A stretch of DNA of 15,276 nt from an uncultured Alphaproteobacteria bacterium (GTDB taxonomy: Bacteria; Pseudomonadota; Alphaproteobacteria; Rs-D84), in NCBI GenBank assembly GCA_937888635.1, contig CALARG010000028.1, positions 1-15,276 of the forward strand. The letters are read 5' to 3'. The notes under the pieces are model-generated. The model made no database searches. It saw only the letters and a list, made by a program, of their open reading frames with translations, and was not told where the DNA came from. Of this stretch, positions 1 through 5,836 are shown one piece after another. Position 1 is the stretch's first letter. Each line of letters starts with the position of its first letter. A program made the position numbers and the translations under genes.

Positions 1-389
1 TTCGCAAACAGCACAAAGGCCGTATTCACGGTGTTGCGAAAGGTGGCAGTGAATTGGCATTCGGTTCTTTTGGACTGAAGGCAATGTCACCAGAACGTGT
101 CACAGCGCGTCAAATTGAAGCAGCGCGTCGTGCAATCACACGTCATATGCGTCGTATGGGTAAACTGTGGATTCGTATTTTCCCAGATGTTCCTGTTACC
201 AAAAAACCAGCCGAAGTTCGTATGGGTAAAGGTAAGGGTGCAGTTGAATACTGGATCTGCCGTGTTAAACCAGGTCGTATTATGTTCGAATTAGATGGTG
301 TTAAACCAGAAGTTGCATACGAAGCGTTTGCATTGGCGGCGGCAAAACTGCCAGTGAAAACAAAAGTTGTTGAACGTAAAGTTAACTAA
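1..389 (+). CDS. rplP: 50S ribosomal protein L16, 5' truncated by window edge
   Basis: L16 of the large ribosomal subunit, which helps organise the A-site/central protuberance region and tRNA binding. The reading frame is open from the first base. The first complete codon is at position 3 and reads RKQHKGRIHGVAKGG, which is L16 sequence starting about ten residues after the expected MLQPKRTKF. Family motifs follow: FGSFGLKA, ARQIEAARRA, MGKGKG and VEYW. The C-terminus ends KLPVKTKVVERKVN. An internal TTG at 54 could be mistaken for a start, but conserved L16 sequence continues upstream of it. It is the last gene of the S10-type block and is followed after 55 bases by rpmC, the usual order. 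Identification is very secure; only the N-terminus is missing. Confidence 0.97.
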   Translation, partial: RKQHKGRIHGVAKGGSELAFGSFGLKAMSPERVTARQIEAARRAITRHMRRMGKLWIRIFPDVPVTKKPAEVRMGKGKGAVEYWICRVKPGRIMFELDGVKPEVAYEAFALAAAKLPVKTKVVERKVN

Positions 390-402
390 GATAAATTGCA
401 AT

Positions 403-420
403 CCCGGGGTGTGCCCCGGG
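403..420 (+). promoter_or_regulatory. GC hairpin between rplP and rpmC
   Basis: CCCGGGG and CCCCGGG (7 bp, perfect) flank a TGTG loop. There is no U-run afterwards; the sequence continues GCAAGGC and then A-rich, so it is not a classical terminator. It may act in mRNA processing, pausing or attenuation within the operon. The pairing is seen directly; the function is inferred. Confidence 0.55.
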
Positions 421-444
421 GCAAGGCAAAAAAGGTAGCTAAAA

Positions 445-636
445 ATGGCAGAAAAGAAAGTTGAAACAGAATTGACGATGGAAGCATTGGAAAGCAAGTT
501 GACTGATCTGAAAAAAGAACAGATGAATCAGCGTTTCCAGCATGCTGCAGGTCAGATGCCAAAAACACATGTTATGCGTCAGACCCGTCGTGAAATTGCA
601 CGTGTGAAAACAAAGTTGAACGCGGCAAAAAAATAA
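445..636 (+). CDS. rpmC: 50S ribosomal protein L29
   Basis: L29 is a small two-helix protein near the peptide exit tunnel, where SRP and trigger factor dock with L23. The product is 63 aa, the same length as E. coli L29. It shows the family pattern: an N-terminal helix (LTMEALESKLTDLKKEQMNQRFQ), a loop containing the conserved AAGQMP segment, and a second basic helix (RQTRREIARVKTKLNA). The ATG is preceded by AAAAAGGTAG. It lies between rplP and rpsQ, the standard order of the S10/spc junction. Certain at family level. Confidence 0.96.
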   Translation: MAEKKVETELTMEALESKLTDLKKEQMNQRFQHAAGQMPKTHVMRQTRREIARVKTKLNAAKK

Positions 637-793
637 AAATTGCTGATTTTTGTTGATATTTCTAAAAATTTAGATAATATAGGCAGGGTCAGAAAAGTAA
701 AAACAAGGATTTAATCCGTGGATTTTATGCGCAAAAATTGATGTTTTTGTCGTAAAATCTGTGGGTTAGACAAACAGTATAAGGACAGAAGTT
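637..793 (+). promoter_or_regulatory. rpmC-rpsQ spacer with weak promoter and A/T hairpin
   Basis: This 157-base spacer is unusually long for this operon position. It contains TTGATA at 653-658 followed 16 bases later by TAATAT (675-680), with GATAAT overlapping at 673-678; this is a possible but weak sigma-70 promoter. CGCAAAAA around 730-737 can pair with TTTTTG plus TCG at 744-752, with one bulge. I see no ORF of note. AAGGA sits 9 bases before the rpsQ ATG. Internal initiation of the spc block here is plausible but unproven. Confidence 0.3.
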
Positions 794-1063
794 ATGCCAA
801 GACGTATACTGCAAGGAACAGTTGTTAGTACAGCAAACGACAAAACAGTTGTCGTAGAAGTGGAACGTCGTTTCCGTCACCCGCTGTATGGTAAGTTCGT
901 TAAGCAGAACAAAAAGTACAAAGCACACGATGAAAACAATGAATATAAAATTGGTGAAATCGTTGCGATTGAAGAACATCGTCCAATCTCTAAGACCAAG
1001 TCTTGGGTTGTTAAGGGGCGCGTTGGTGTTTCCAAAGACGATGCAGTAGAAGTAGTTGACTAA
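794..1063 (+). CDS. rpsQ: 30S ribosomal protein S17
   Basis: S17 is a primary 16S rRNA-binding protein (5' domain) with an OB fold. At 89 aa it is slightly longer than the roughly 84-aa E. coli protein. Family features run in order: the N-terminal strand RILQGTVVSTANDKTVVVEVERR, the HPLYGKFVK segment (compare HPIYGKFIK), then KYKAHDENNEYKIGEIVAIEEHRPISKTKSW, the diagnostic S17 signature. The tail DDAVEVVD is acidic. AAGGA precedes the ATG. It starts the spc-type order S17-L14-L24-L5, and its spacer with rpmC may hold a weak promoter. Confidence 0.97.
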   Translation: MPRRILQGTVVSTANDKTVVVEVERRFRHPLYGKFVKQNKKYKAHDENNEYKIGEIVAIEEHRPISKTKSWVVKGRVGVSKDDAVEVVD

Positions 1064-1129
1064 TAATCAACAGGTTCTTTGAGGTCGGTTCGGGAATAAT
1101 AAGGCGACAGTCGGAACCTATAACAAAGC

Positions 1130-1148
1130 GGTGGGGGATTGCCCCGCC
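1130..1148 (+). promoter_or_regulatory. GC hairpin just upstream of rplN
   Basis: GGTGGGG (1130-1136) pairs with CCCCGCC (1142-1148) through seven pairs including one T-G wobble, around the loop GATTG. The hairpin ends only a few bases before the rplN ribosome-binding site (AGGAAAAGG, 1152-1160). AGGTTC near 1072 and GAACCT near 1113 could form a larger enclosing pairing in the same spacer. A translational or processing role is inferred. Confidence 0.5.
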
Positions 1149-1169
1149 TGCAGGAAAAGGATTAAAGTT

Positions 1170-1544
1170 ATGATTCAAAATGAAACAGTTATGACAGTTG
1201 CAGATAACAGTGGTGCGCGTAAAGCAATGTGCATCAAGGTTTTGGGCGGTTCACATCGTCGTTATGCAACCGTTGGCGACAAAATCGTTGTTGCTATTAA
1301 AGAAGCCATTCCACGTGGTAAAGTTCAAAAAGGTACAGTACAACGCGCGATTATCGTTCGTACAAAGTTCCCTGTGAAACGTCCAGACGGTTCAATCATC
1401 CGTTTTGATGATAATGCGGTTGTTTTGATTAATAAAAACAACTTTGAACCAATTGGAACACGTATCTTTGGGCCGATTGCCCGTGAAGTCCGTCGTAAAT
1501 ACGATGTTCAGAAAATCGTGTCTTTGGCACCGGAAGTAATCTAA
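1170..1544 (+). CDS. rplN: 50S ribosomal protein L14
   Basis: L14 binds 23S rRNA at the subunit interface and contacts 16S helix 14. The product from the ATG at 1170 is 124 aa, close to the family's 122-123. Motifs: MIQNETVMTVADNSGARKAMCIKVLGG, then AIPRGKVQKG, the KRPDGSIIRFDDNA block, IGTRIFGP and the C-terminal KIVSLAPEVI. The frame is open back to a GTG at 1131, but those 13 extra codons run through the intergenic hairpin and match no L14. AGGAAAAGG at 1152-1160 fits the ATG at 1170. rplX follows after 22 bases. Confidence 0.97.
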   Translation: MIQNETVMTVADNSGARKAMCIKVLGGSHRRYATVGDKIVVAIKEAIPRGKVQKGTVQRAIIVRTKFPVKRPDGSIIRFDDNAVVLINKNNFEPIGTRIFGPIAREVRRKYDVQKIVSLAPEVI

Positions 1545-1566
1545 ATAACAGATGGAAGGTCATAAA

Positions 1567-1869
1567 ATGAAAATTAAAACAGGCGACGAAGTCGTAGTTA
1601 TTTCAGGAAAATACAAAGGCGTCAAAGGTAAAGTACTGGAAGCACGCCCAGCAGAAGAACGTGTTGTCGTTGAAGGTGTTAACCGTCGCAAGTGGCACAT
1701 CAAACCAACACAGGAACAGCCAGGTCATATCATTGATCGCGAAGCACCAATTCATGTATCCAATGTTGCAATTGTTGATCCAAAAACAAAGAAAGCAACA
1801 CGCGTTGGCTACAAAGTAGAAGCGGGTAAGAAAGTTCGCGTTGCAAAAAAATCTGGTGCGGAAATATAA
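1567..1869 (+). CDS. rplX: 50S ribosomal protein L24
   Basis: L24 is an assembly-initiating large-subunit protein with a KOW domain near the exit tunnel. From the ATG at 1567 it is 100 aa (E. coli 104). The KOW motif is at the start: KIKTGDEVVVISGKYKGVKGKVL. This is followed by VVVEGVNRRKWHIKPTQEQPGHIIDREAPIHVSNVAIVDP, the standard L24 core. An in-frame ATG at 1552 would add MEGHK, but GGAAGG at 1554-1559 is a well-spaced ribosome-binding site for 1567 and L24 proteins start near MKIK. The order rplN-rplX-rplE is canonical. Confidence 0.96.
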   Translation: MKIKTGDEVVVISGKYKGVKGKVLEARPAEERVVVEGVNRRKWHIKPTQEQPGHIIDREAPIHVSNVAIVDPKTKKATRVGYKVEAGKKVRVAKKSGAEI

Positions 1870-1887
1870 TAATTAGGAAAATTGTTG

Positions 1888-1903
1888 CCCGCTGTTACGG
1901 GAA
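1888..1903 (+). repeat. Hairpin sharing 15 bases with the rplR leader (copy 1, before rplE)
   Basis: CCCG, loop CTGTTA, CGGG forms a small hairpin. The 15-mer CCGCTGTTACGGGAA (1889-1903) recurs exactly at 4039-4053, upstream of rplR. In E. coli the L24-L5 junction is where S8 binds spc mRNA for feedback control (established knowledge). The position is the same here; binding is inferred only. Confidence 0.6.
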
Positions 1904-1926
1904 ACACAACATTAAGGATAAAAGAA

Positions 1927-2472
1927 ATGCAAAGCAGATTGCGTGAAATTTATGAAAAAGAAATTGTGCCGGAATTGATTAAAGAGTTCGGCTACAAAAA
2001 TGCGTTGGCAGTTCCAAAACTGACCAAGATTGTTCTGAATATGGGTGTTGGCGAAGCCGTATCTGATAAAAAGAAATTAGATGCAGCGGTTGCAGATTTG
2101 ACAGCCATTGCAGCGCAAAAGGCAATCAAAACACGTGCAAAGAAGTCTATTGCGACATATCGTTTGCGCGAAGGTCAGGAAATTGGTACAAAAGTGACTT
2201 TGCGTGGTAAACGCATGTATGATTTCTTGGATAAATTGATTACAGTTGCACTGCCACGTGTAAAAGACTTCCGTGGGTTGTCAAAGTCAAAGTTTGACGG
2301 TCGTGGAAACTATGCGTTTGGTGTTAAAGAACATTTAATCTTTCCAGAAATTTCTGTTGATAAGATTGATGCCATTCGTGGTATGGATATTGTTATTGCT
2401 ACTACGGCAAAAACAGATGATGAAGCACGTGCATTGCTGACTAAAATCGGCTTGCCATTGGTTTTGAAATAA
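1927..2472 (+). CDS. rplE: 50S ribosomal protein L5
   Basis: L5 binds 5S rRNA and contacts the P-site tRNA and the inter-subunit bridge. From the ATG at 1927 it is 181 aa (E. coli 179). Diagnostic stretches: VPKLTKIVLNMGVGEAVSDKK, the AIAAQKAIKTRAKKSIATYRLREGQ region, GTKVTLRGKRMYDFLDKLI, LPRVKDFRGLS, FDGRGNYAFGVKEHLIFPEI and the end TTAKTDDEARALL. The frame continues upstream to a TTG at 1882, but that passes through the spacer hairpin. AAGGA at 1914-1918 fits the ATG at 1927. If an S8-type feedback loop exists in this organism, this start would be the expected target. Confidence 0.96.
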   Translation: MQSRLREIYEKEIVPELIKEFGYKNALAVPKLTKIVLNMGVGEAVSDKKKLDAAVADLTAIAAQKAIKTRAKKSIATYRLREGQEIGTKVTLRGKRMYDFLDKLITVALPRVKDFRGLSKSKFDGRGNYAFGVKEHLIFPEISVDKIDAIRGMDIVIATTAKTDDEARALLTKIGLPLVLK

Positions 2473-2492
2473 TTAACAAAGGTTGAAAGAAA

Positions 2493-2795
2493 ATGGCTAA
2501 ATTAGCGTTAATCAATAAACAACATAAACGTGAAAAGCTGGTTGCGCAGTATGCAAAAAAGCGTGAAACTATCAAGGCTAAAATGTCTGTAAATGCGACA
2601 CCAGAAGAAAGAATTGATGCAATGAAAAAGTTGGCAAAATTGCCACGTAATGCAAACCCAACACGTTTGCGTAATCGTTGCAGTGTGACAGGTCGTTCAC
2701 GCGGTTTCTCGCGCTTGTTCGGTCTGTGCCGTCAGCAGGTTCGTACAATGGCAAGTGAAGGTAAACTGCCAGGTGTACGTAAATCAAGCTGGTAA
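2493..2795 (+). CDS. rpsN: 30S ribosomal protein S14, zinc-independent long form
   Basis: S14 is a late-assembling protein of the 30S head. At 100 aa it matches the long C- form (E. coli 101). The C+ form is about 61 aa with four zinc-binding cysteines. The two cysteines here (RNRCSVTGRSRG and FGLCRQQVR) do not make the CxxC...CxxC zinc ribbon. The C-terminal block TRLRNRCSVTGRSRGFSRLFGLCRQQVR and GKLPGVRKSSW is diagnostic. It follows rplE by 20 bases. No second, zinc-free paralogue is needed, so zinc-dependent S14 switching is not expected from this locus. Confidence 0.96.
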   Translation: MAKLALINKQHKREKLVAQYAKKRETIKAKMSVNATPEERIDAMKKLAKLPRNANPTRLRNRCSVTGRSRGFSRLFGLCRQQVRTMASEGKLPGVRKSSW

Positions 2796-2808
2796 AATAA
2801 CAAAAGCC

Positions 2809-2857
2809 CAACTGTGGACAATGCAGTTGTAGAAAACAGTGTGGGGCATTTGCCCCA
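2809..2857 (+). promoter_or_regulatory. Two hairpins between rpsN and rpsH
   Basis: CAACTG (2809-2814) pairs with CAGTTG (2824-2829). TGGGGCA (2842-2848) pairs perfectly with TGCCCCA (2851-2857), in practice a 6-bp stem with an ATTT loop. There is no U-run after either, so termination is not expected. The rpsH ribosome-binding site AAGGAG follows at 2865-2870. Confidence 0.5.
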
Positions 2858-2878
2858 TGACGTTAAGGAGTAAAAAAG

Positions 2879-3277
2879 ATGTCACTATCACACCCAATCG
2901 GCGATATGGTTACCCGCATCCGTAATGGTCAAAATGCAGGTAAAGAAACAATCGTCGTTCCAAACAGCAAATTGCGTCAAGCCGTTTTGTCTGTTTTAAA
3001 AGAAGAAGGTTTTATTGCAGATTTCCGTATAGATGCAATTGACGAACATCGTTCAAACTTGGTCGTTGAATTGAAATATGTTGGCGGAAATGGTGCAATT
3101 CAGGAAATTTCCGTTGTATCTAAGCCGGGACGCCGTGTCTATTCAGGCAGCGCAAAAATGCCAAAGGTTTTAAATGGCCTGGGTATTGCGATTGTATCTA
3201 CACCAAATGGCGTAATGACAGACCACAAAGCACGTTTGATGAACGTTGGTGGTGAAGTATTGTGCAAGGTTATCTAA
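2879..3277 (+). CDS. rpsH: 30S ribosomal protein S8
   Basis: S8 is a primary binder of 16S helix 21 and, in E. coli, the translational repressor of the spc operon. The product is 132 aa (E. coli 130). The N-terminal block is SHPIGDMVTRIRNGQNAGKETIVVPNSKLRQAVLSVLKEEGFI. The C-terminal block includes SKPGRRVYS, then LNGLGIAIVSTPNGVMTDHKAR and GGEVLCKVI, the conserved RNA-binding end. AAGGAG lies well placed before the ATG, and rplF follows after 18 bases. The sequence gives full family identity; repression of this operon by S8 is a transfer from E. coli. Confidence 0.97.
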   Translation: MSLSHPIGDMVTRIRNGQNAGKETIVVPNSKLRQAVLSVLKEEGFIADFRIDAIDEHRSNLVVELKYVGGNGAIQEISVVSKPGRRVYSGSAKMPKVLNGLGIAIVSTPNGVMTDHKARLMNVGGEVLCKVI

Positions 3278-3295
3278 ACAAGCGAGGATTAAGTT

Positions 3296-3847
3296 ATGTC
3301 ACGTGCAGGAAAATATCCAGTTAAACTGAGTGATGGCGTTACAGTCGCAATCGCAGACAACGCCGTAGTGGTTAAAGGCCCAAAAGGTGAACTGAAATTA
3401 CCATTGGATACAAAAAATGCTGGCTTGGTAGATATCGTTATTGAAGAAGGCCAGGTTGTTATCAATCCAAAAGATGCAGAAGAAAAGCAGTCGCGCACAA
3501 TGTGGGGCACAATGGCACGCAATGTTCGCAATGCTGTTGAAGGTGTATCTAAGGGATTTGAAAAACCAATGTATATGAAAGGTGTTGGTTATAAAGCATC
3601 TGTCAAAGGTTCACAGTTGGTTTTGGTTGCAGGTTATTCACATGATGTTATTATGGATATTCCAGCGGGCTTGACCGTTGAAATGGGTGCAACACCAACA
3701 GAATTTACAGTAAAAGGTATGGATAAATGCTTGGTCGGTCAGTTTGCTGACAAGATTCACAAGGTTCGCAAGGCAGATCCATACAAGGGTAAAGGTATCT
3801 TCTATAAGGGCGAAAGAATCCGCCGCAAAGAAGGTAAGAAGAAATAA
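3296..3847 (+). CDS. rplF: 50S ribosomal protein L6
   Basis: L6 has two similar RNA-binding domains and sits near the sarcin-ricin loop, where it supports factor binding. At 183 aa it is slightly longer than E. coli L6 (177). The N-terminus MSRAGKYPVKLSDGVTVAIADNAVVVKGPKGEL and the central TMWGTMARNVRNAVEGVSKGFEKPMYMKGVGYKA are diagnostic. The C-terminal domain carries the hallmark VRKADPYKGKGIFYKGERIRRKEGKKK. A ribosome-binding GAGG precedes the ATG. In the standard order rplR should follow directly; here about 200 bases with a small ORF intervene. Confidence 0.97.
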   Translation: MSRAGKYPVKLSDGVTVAIADNAVVVKGPKGELKLPLDTKNAGLVDIVIEEGQVVINPKDAEEKQSRTMWGTMARNVRNAVEGVSKGFEKPMYMKGVGYKASVKGSQLVLVAGYSHDVIMDIPAGLTVEMGATPTEFTVKGMDKCLVGQFADKIHKVRKADPYKGKGIFYKGERIRRKEGKKK

Positions 3848-3873
3848 TAGTTAAAACTTAGGGAAGTGTGTAT

Positions 3874-4035
3874 ATGTCAGCACAGAAAAATGACTTTGCG
3901 TTGAAAACGCACGAAGCATGGAAAAAGTTAGTATTAAAATTTTATTGGATACTGGCGTATGCGGGTGATTGTTTGTCTGGGGCGAAACATAGTGCAGTTG
4001 CCAAGTTTGGACGTAATAACCAAAAACAAAAATGA
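3874..4035 (+). CDS. Small ORF of 53 codons between rplF and rplR
   Basis: I do not recognise this product. The ATG at 3874 follows AGGGAAG (about 3860-3866), a good ribosome-binding spacing. The frame ends in TGA at 4033. The peptide begins MSAQKNDFALKTHEAWKK, continues with a hydrophobic or amphipathic stretch (LVLKFYWILAYAGDCLSG, about residues 19-36) and ends basic (KFGRNNQKQK). It fills a gap that is only a few bases in most spc operons. The hairpin shared with the rplE leader begins right after its stop. It could be a lineage-specific small ribosome-associated or membrane peptide, or a translated leader controlling rplR. No family assignment is possible. Confidence 0.5.
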   Translation: MSAQKNDFALKTHEAWKKLVLKFYWILAYAGDCLSGAKHSAVAKFGRNNQKQK

Positions 4036-4054
4036 TTTCCGCTGTTACGGGAAT
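4035..4054 (+). repeat. Hairpin sharing 15 bases with the rplE leader (copy 2, before rplR)
   Basis: ATTTCCG pairs with CGGGAAT around the loop CTGTTA, with one T-G wobble. The 15-mer CCGCTGTTACGGGAA at 4039-4053 is identical to 1889-1903. It ends about 8 bases before the rplR ribosome-binding site (AAAGGA, 4061-4066). The repeat is seen directly; a shared regulatory ligand is inferred. Confidence 0.6.
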
Positions 4055-4074
4055 TGGAAAAAAGGAAAAATAAA

Positions 4075-4431
4075 ATGTTAAGACATTTGAATTCAGAAGA
4101 AAGACGTACTTTGGCGAATCGCGGTGCGTTGAAAAGAAAAAATCCTGGCAAGATTCGTTTGTCAGTTTTCCGTTCTGGACGCCATATTGAAGTTCAGGCA
4201 ATTGATGACACAAAAGGTCACACAATTTGTGCAGCTTCTTCAAAAGAAAAAGCATTTGCAGGCAAAGGTTGGAATATTGCAGGGGCAGAATTGGTTGGTA
4301 AAGCATTTGCAGAACGCGTAGTGGCTGCAAAAATTGCTGACAATTGTTATTTTGATCGTGGTGGTTATCGCTATCATGGTCGTGTAAAGGCACTGTGCGA
4401 AGCAATCCGCGCTGGTGGCGTTAGAATATAA
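4075..4431 (+). CDS. rplR: 50S ribosomal protein L18
   Basis: L18 is a 5S rRNA-binding protein that acts with L5 and L25 in the central protuberance. From the ATG at 4075 it is 118 aa (E. coli 117). Motifs: basic N-terminal tail, GKIRLSVFRSGRHIEVQAIDD (compare RLVVHRTPRHIYAQVI), VGKAFAERVVAAKI and YFDRGGYRYHGRVKALCEAIRAGGV, the diagnostic L18 C-terminus. A TTG at 4054 in the same frame adds seven lysine-rich codons that overlap the ribosome-binding site, so 4075 is preferred. It follows the small ORF and its hairpin and is followed by rpsE after 23 bases. Confidence 0.96.
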   Translation: MLRHLNSEERRTLANRGALKRKNPGKIRLSVFRSGRHIEVQAIDDTKGHTICAASSKEKAFAGKGWNIAGAELVGKAFAERVVAAKIADNCYFDRGGYRYHGRVKALCEAIRAGGVRI

Positions 4432-4454
4432 TTTGAATAAGACGGAGTATTATA

Positions 4455-5012
4455 ATGGCACGTTTTGATGATAAAAAATTGCAGACGGATAACTTGGTAG
4501 ATAAATTAGTTTCTATCAACCGCGTATCAAAGACTGTTAAGGGCGGTCGCAATATGTCTTTCTCGGCCTTGGTTGTGGTCGGTGACAAAGCAGGTCGCGT
4601 AGGTTTTGGTAAAGGTAAAGCTTTGGAAGTACAGGCAGCTGTGCAGAAGGCAACAAAAGCCGCAAAGGCAAAAATGTTGCGCGTTCCACTGAAAGAAGGT
4701 CGTACCTTGCATCATGACAGCGCAGCAAAATATGGCGCAAGTAAATTGGTGGTGCGCAGTGCTGTTCCAGGTACTGGTATCATTGCAGGTGGTGCGTTGC
4801 GTGCGGTATTTGAATGCCTGGGGGTACAGGACGTTGTTGTTAAGTCACAGGGTTCAAATAATCCAAACAATATGATTCGTGCTGCTTTCTTGGCGTTTAG
4901 CAAGATGAATTCTCCAAAAACTGTTGCTGCACGCCGTGGCAAGACAGTTGCAGAAATCATCGCAGGTCGTGATGGCAAGAAATTAGAAACAGCAGATGCA
5001 GAAGCAAAATAA
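4455..5012 (+). CDS. rpsE: 30S ribosomal protein S5
   Basis: S5 is a 30S protein at the mRNA entry channel that influences decoding fidelity. At 185 aa it is longer than E. coli S5 (167); the excess is in the N-terminal lead and the C-terminal tail EIIAGRDGKKLETADAEAK. The N-terminal S5 domain is seen as INRVSKTVKGGRNMSFSALVVVGD then GRVGFGKGKALEV. The C-terminal domain is seen as AVPGTGIIAGGALRAVFECLGVQDVVVKSQGSNNPNNMIRA. CGGAG at 4443-4447 precedes the ATG. rpmD follows with a short spacer. Confidence 0.97.
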   Translation: MARFDDKKLQTDNLVDKLVSINRVSKTVKGGRNMSFSALVVVGDKAGRVGFGKGKALEVQAAVQKATKAAKAKMLRVPLKEGRTLHHDSAAKYGASKLVVRSAVPGTGIIAGGALRAVFECLGVQDVVVKSQGSNNPNNMIRAAFLAFSKMNSPKTVAARRGKTVAEIIAGRDGKKLETADAEAK

Positions 5013-5047
5013 TCTGGGCACAGATATAAAAAAACGGAGTTTGAATT

Positions 5048-5224
5048 ATGGCAAAAATAATTGTAAAACAAGTTAGAAGTACTATCGGTCGTCCAGAAGC
5101 ACAGGTTAAAATCGTAAAAGCATTGGGCCTGGGGCGTATCGGTAAAACCAAAGAAGTAGAAGACAGCGCATCTGTACGTGGTATGGTTGCAAAAGTTTCT
5201 CACTTGGTAGAAATCGCAGAATAA
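5048..5224 (+). CDS. rpmD: 50S ribosomal protein L30
   Basis: L30 is a small large-subunit protein with a ferredoxin-like fold. The 58-codon product begins MAKIIVKQVRSTIGRPEAQ, continues KALGLGRIGKTKEVEDSASVRGMV and ends KVSHLVEIAE. This matches the E. coli L30 pattern (59 aa) including the typical TIGR/ALGLGR and VRGMV/VxHLVxVxE elements. ACGGAG at 5034-5039 is well placed before the ATG. It sits between rpsE and rplO, the canonical position. It is short enough to be missed by length-filtered gene callers, but the assignment is secure. Confidence 0.95.
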   Translation: MAKIIVKQVRSTIGRPEAQVKIVKALGLGRIGKTKEVEDSASVRGMVAKVSHLVEIAE

Positions 5225-5311
5225 TTATTAAACCGAGTATGTAGACAAGCACTTGTTTATATGCGACAAAGAACTATGTAAAATATAGTTATAGGACAAA
5301 AGGAAAAAGAA
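5225..5311 (+). other. rpmD-rplO spacer with two small inverted repeats
   Basis: ACAAG (5245-5249) and CTTGT (5252-5256) flank CA. AACTAT (5272-5277) and ATAGTT (5285-5290) flank an AT-rich loop. The rplO ribosome-binding site AAAGGA follows. No convincing promoter: the -10-like TAAAAT at 5279 lacks a -35 at proper spacing. Function unknown. Confidence 0.3.
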
Positions 5312-5770
5312 ATGAAATTAAATGCATTGATGGATAATTTTGGTGCACGTCAAAGCGCGACGCGCGTTGGTCGTGGTATGGGATCTGGTTCTGGTAAAAC
5401 AGCCGGTCGTGGTCACAAAGGTCAAAAGGCACGCAGTGGATCGCGCAAGCAGGCGACATTCCAGGGTGGACAGATGCCAATTTTGCGTCGTTTCCCAAAA
5501 TTTGGTTTCAACAATCCATTTGCTAAGGCTTATGTGACAATCAATCTGGGTGATATTGAAAAGTTCATTGCAGCAGGCAAAATTGATGCAAGCAAGGATA
5601 TTACAATTGATTCTTTGTTGGCTGCAAAAATTATCAATCGCACAATGTGTGGTTTGAAGGTTTTGGCCAAGGGCGAAATCAAGACAGCGGTTAATGTTGT
5701 TGCAGATAAATGGTCCAAGGCAGCGGAAGCCGCGATTGTTAAAGCTGGTGGCACAATCAAAAATAATTAA
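5312..5770 (+). CDS. rplO: 50S ribosomal protein L15
   Basis: L15 is a large-subunit assembly protein whose extended N-terminal tail threads into 23S rRNA. At 152 aa it is slightly longer than E. coli L15 (144). The tail is typical: RVGRGMGSGSGKTAGRGHKGQKARSG, followed by FQGGQMPILRRFPKFGF, the L15 signature. The globular domain follows (LGDIEKFIAAGKIDASKDITIDSLLAAKII, GLKVLAKGEI, KAAEAAIVKAGGTIK). AAAGGA precedes the ATG by 8 bases. The canonical neighbour secY follows after a 66-base spacer with a strong hairpin. Confidence 0.97.
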   Translation: MKLNALMDNFGARQSATRVGRGMGSGSGKTAGRGHKGQKARSGSRKQATFQGGQMPILRRFPKFGFNNPFAKAYVTINLGDIEKFIAAGKIDASKDITIDSLLAAKIINRTMCGLKVLAKGEIKTAVNVVADKWSKAAEAAIVKAGGTIKNN

Positions 5771-5787
5771 TCTGTAAAATCACATAG

Positions 5788-5811
5788 GGCATTCGGTTTT
5801 TTCCGAATGCC
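5788..5811 (+). promoter_or_regulatory. 9-bp-stem hairpin between rplO and secY
   Basis: GGCATTCGG and CCGAATGCC pair perfectly around a TTTTTT loop. The Us are in the loop and what follows is TGTAAACGG, so this is unlikely to terminate. It lies 25 bases before the secY start, which itself lacks a clear Shine-Dalgarno sequence. It may damp or time secY expression relative to the ribosomal proteins (inference). Confidence 0.55.
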
Positions 5812-5836
5812 TGTAAACGGTTAAAATTCACGTACA

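Noticed and set aside
1131..1169. N-terminal extension of L14 from GTG 1131
   Set aside because: It runs through the GC hairpin, matches no L14, and AGGAAAAGG is placed for the ATG at 1170.
1882..1926. N-terminal extension of L5 from TTG 1882
   Set aside because: It covers the spacer hairpin; AAGGA fits ATG 1927 and the resulting 181-aa length fits the family.
3851..4405. 184-codon reverse-strand frame opposite rplR and the small ORF
   Set aside because: Antisense to certain rplR, with low-complexity His/Gln/Leu composition typical of a shadow frame.
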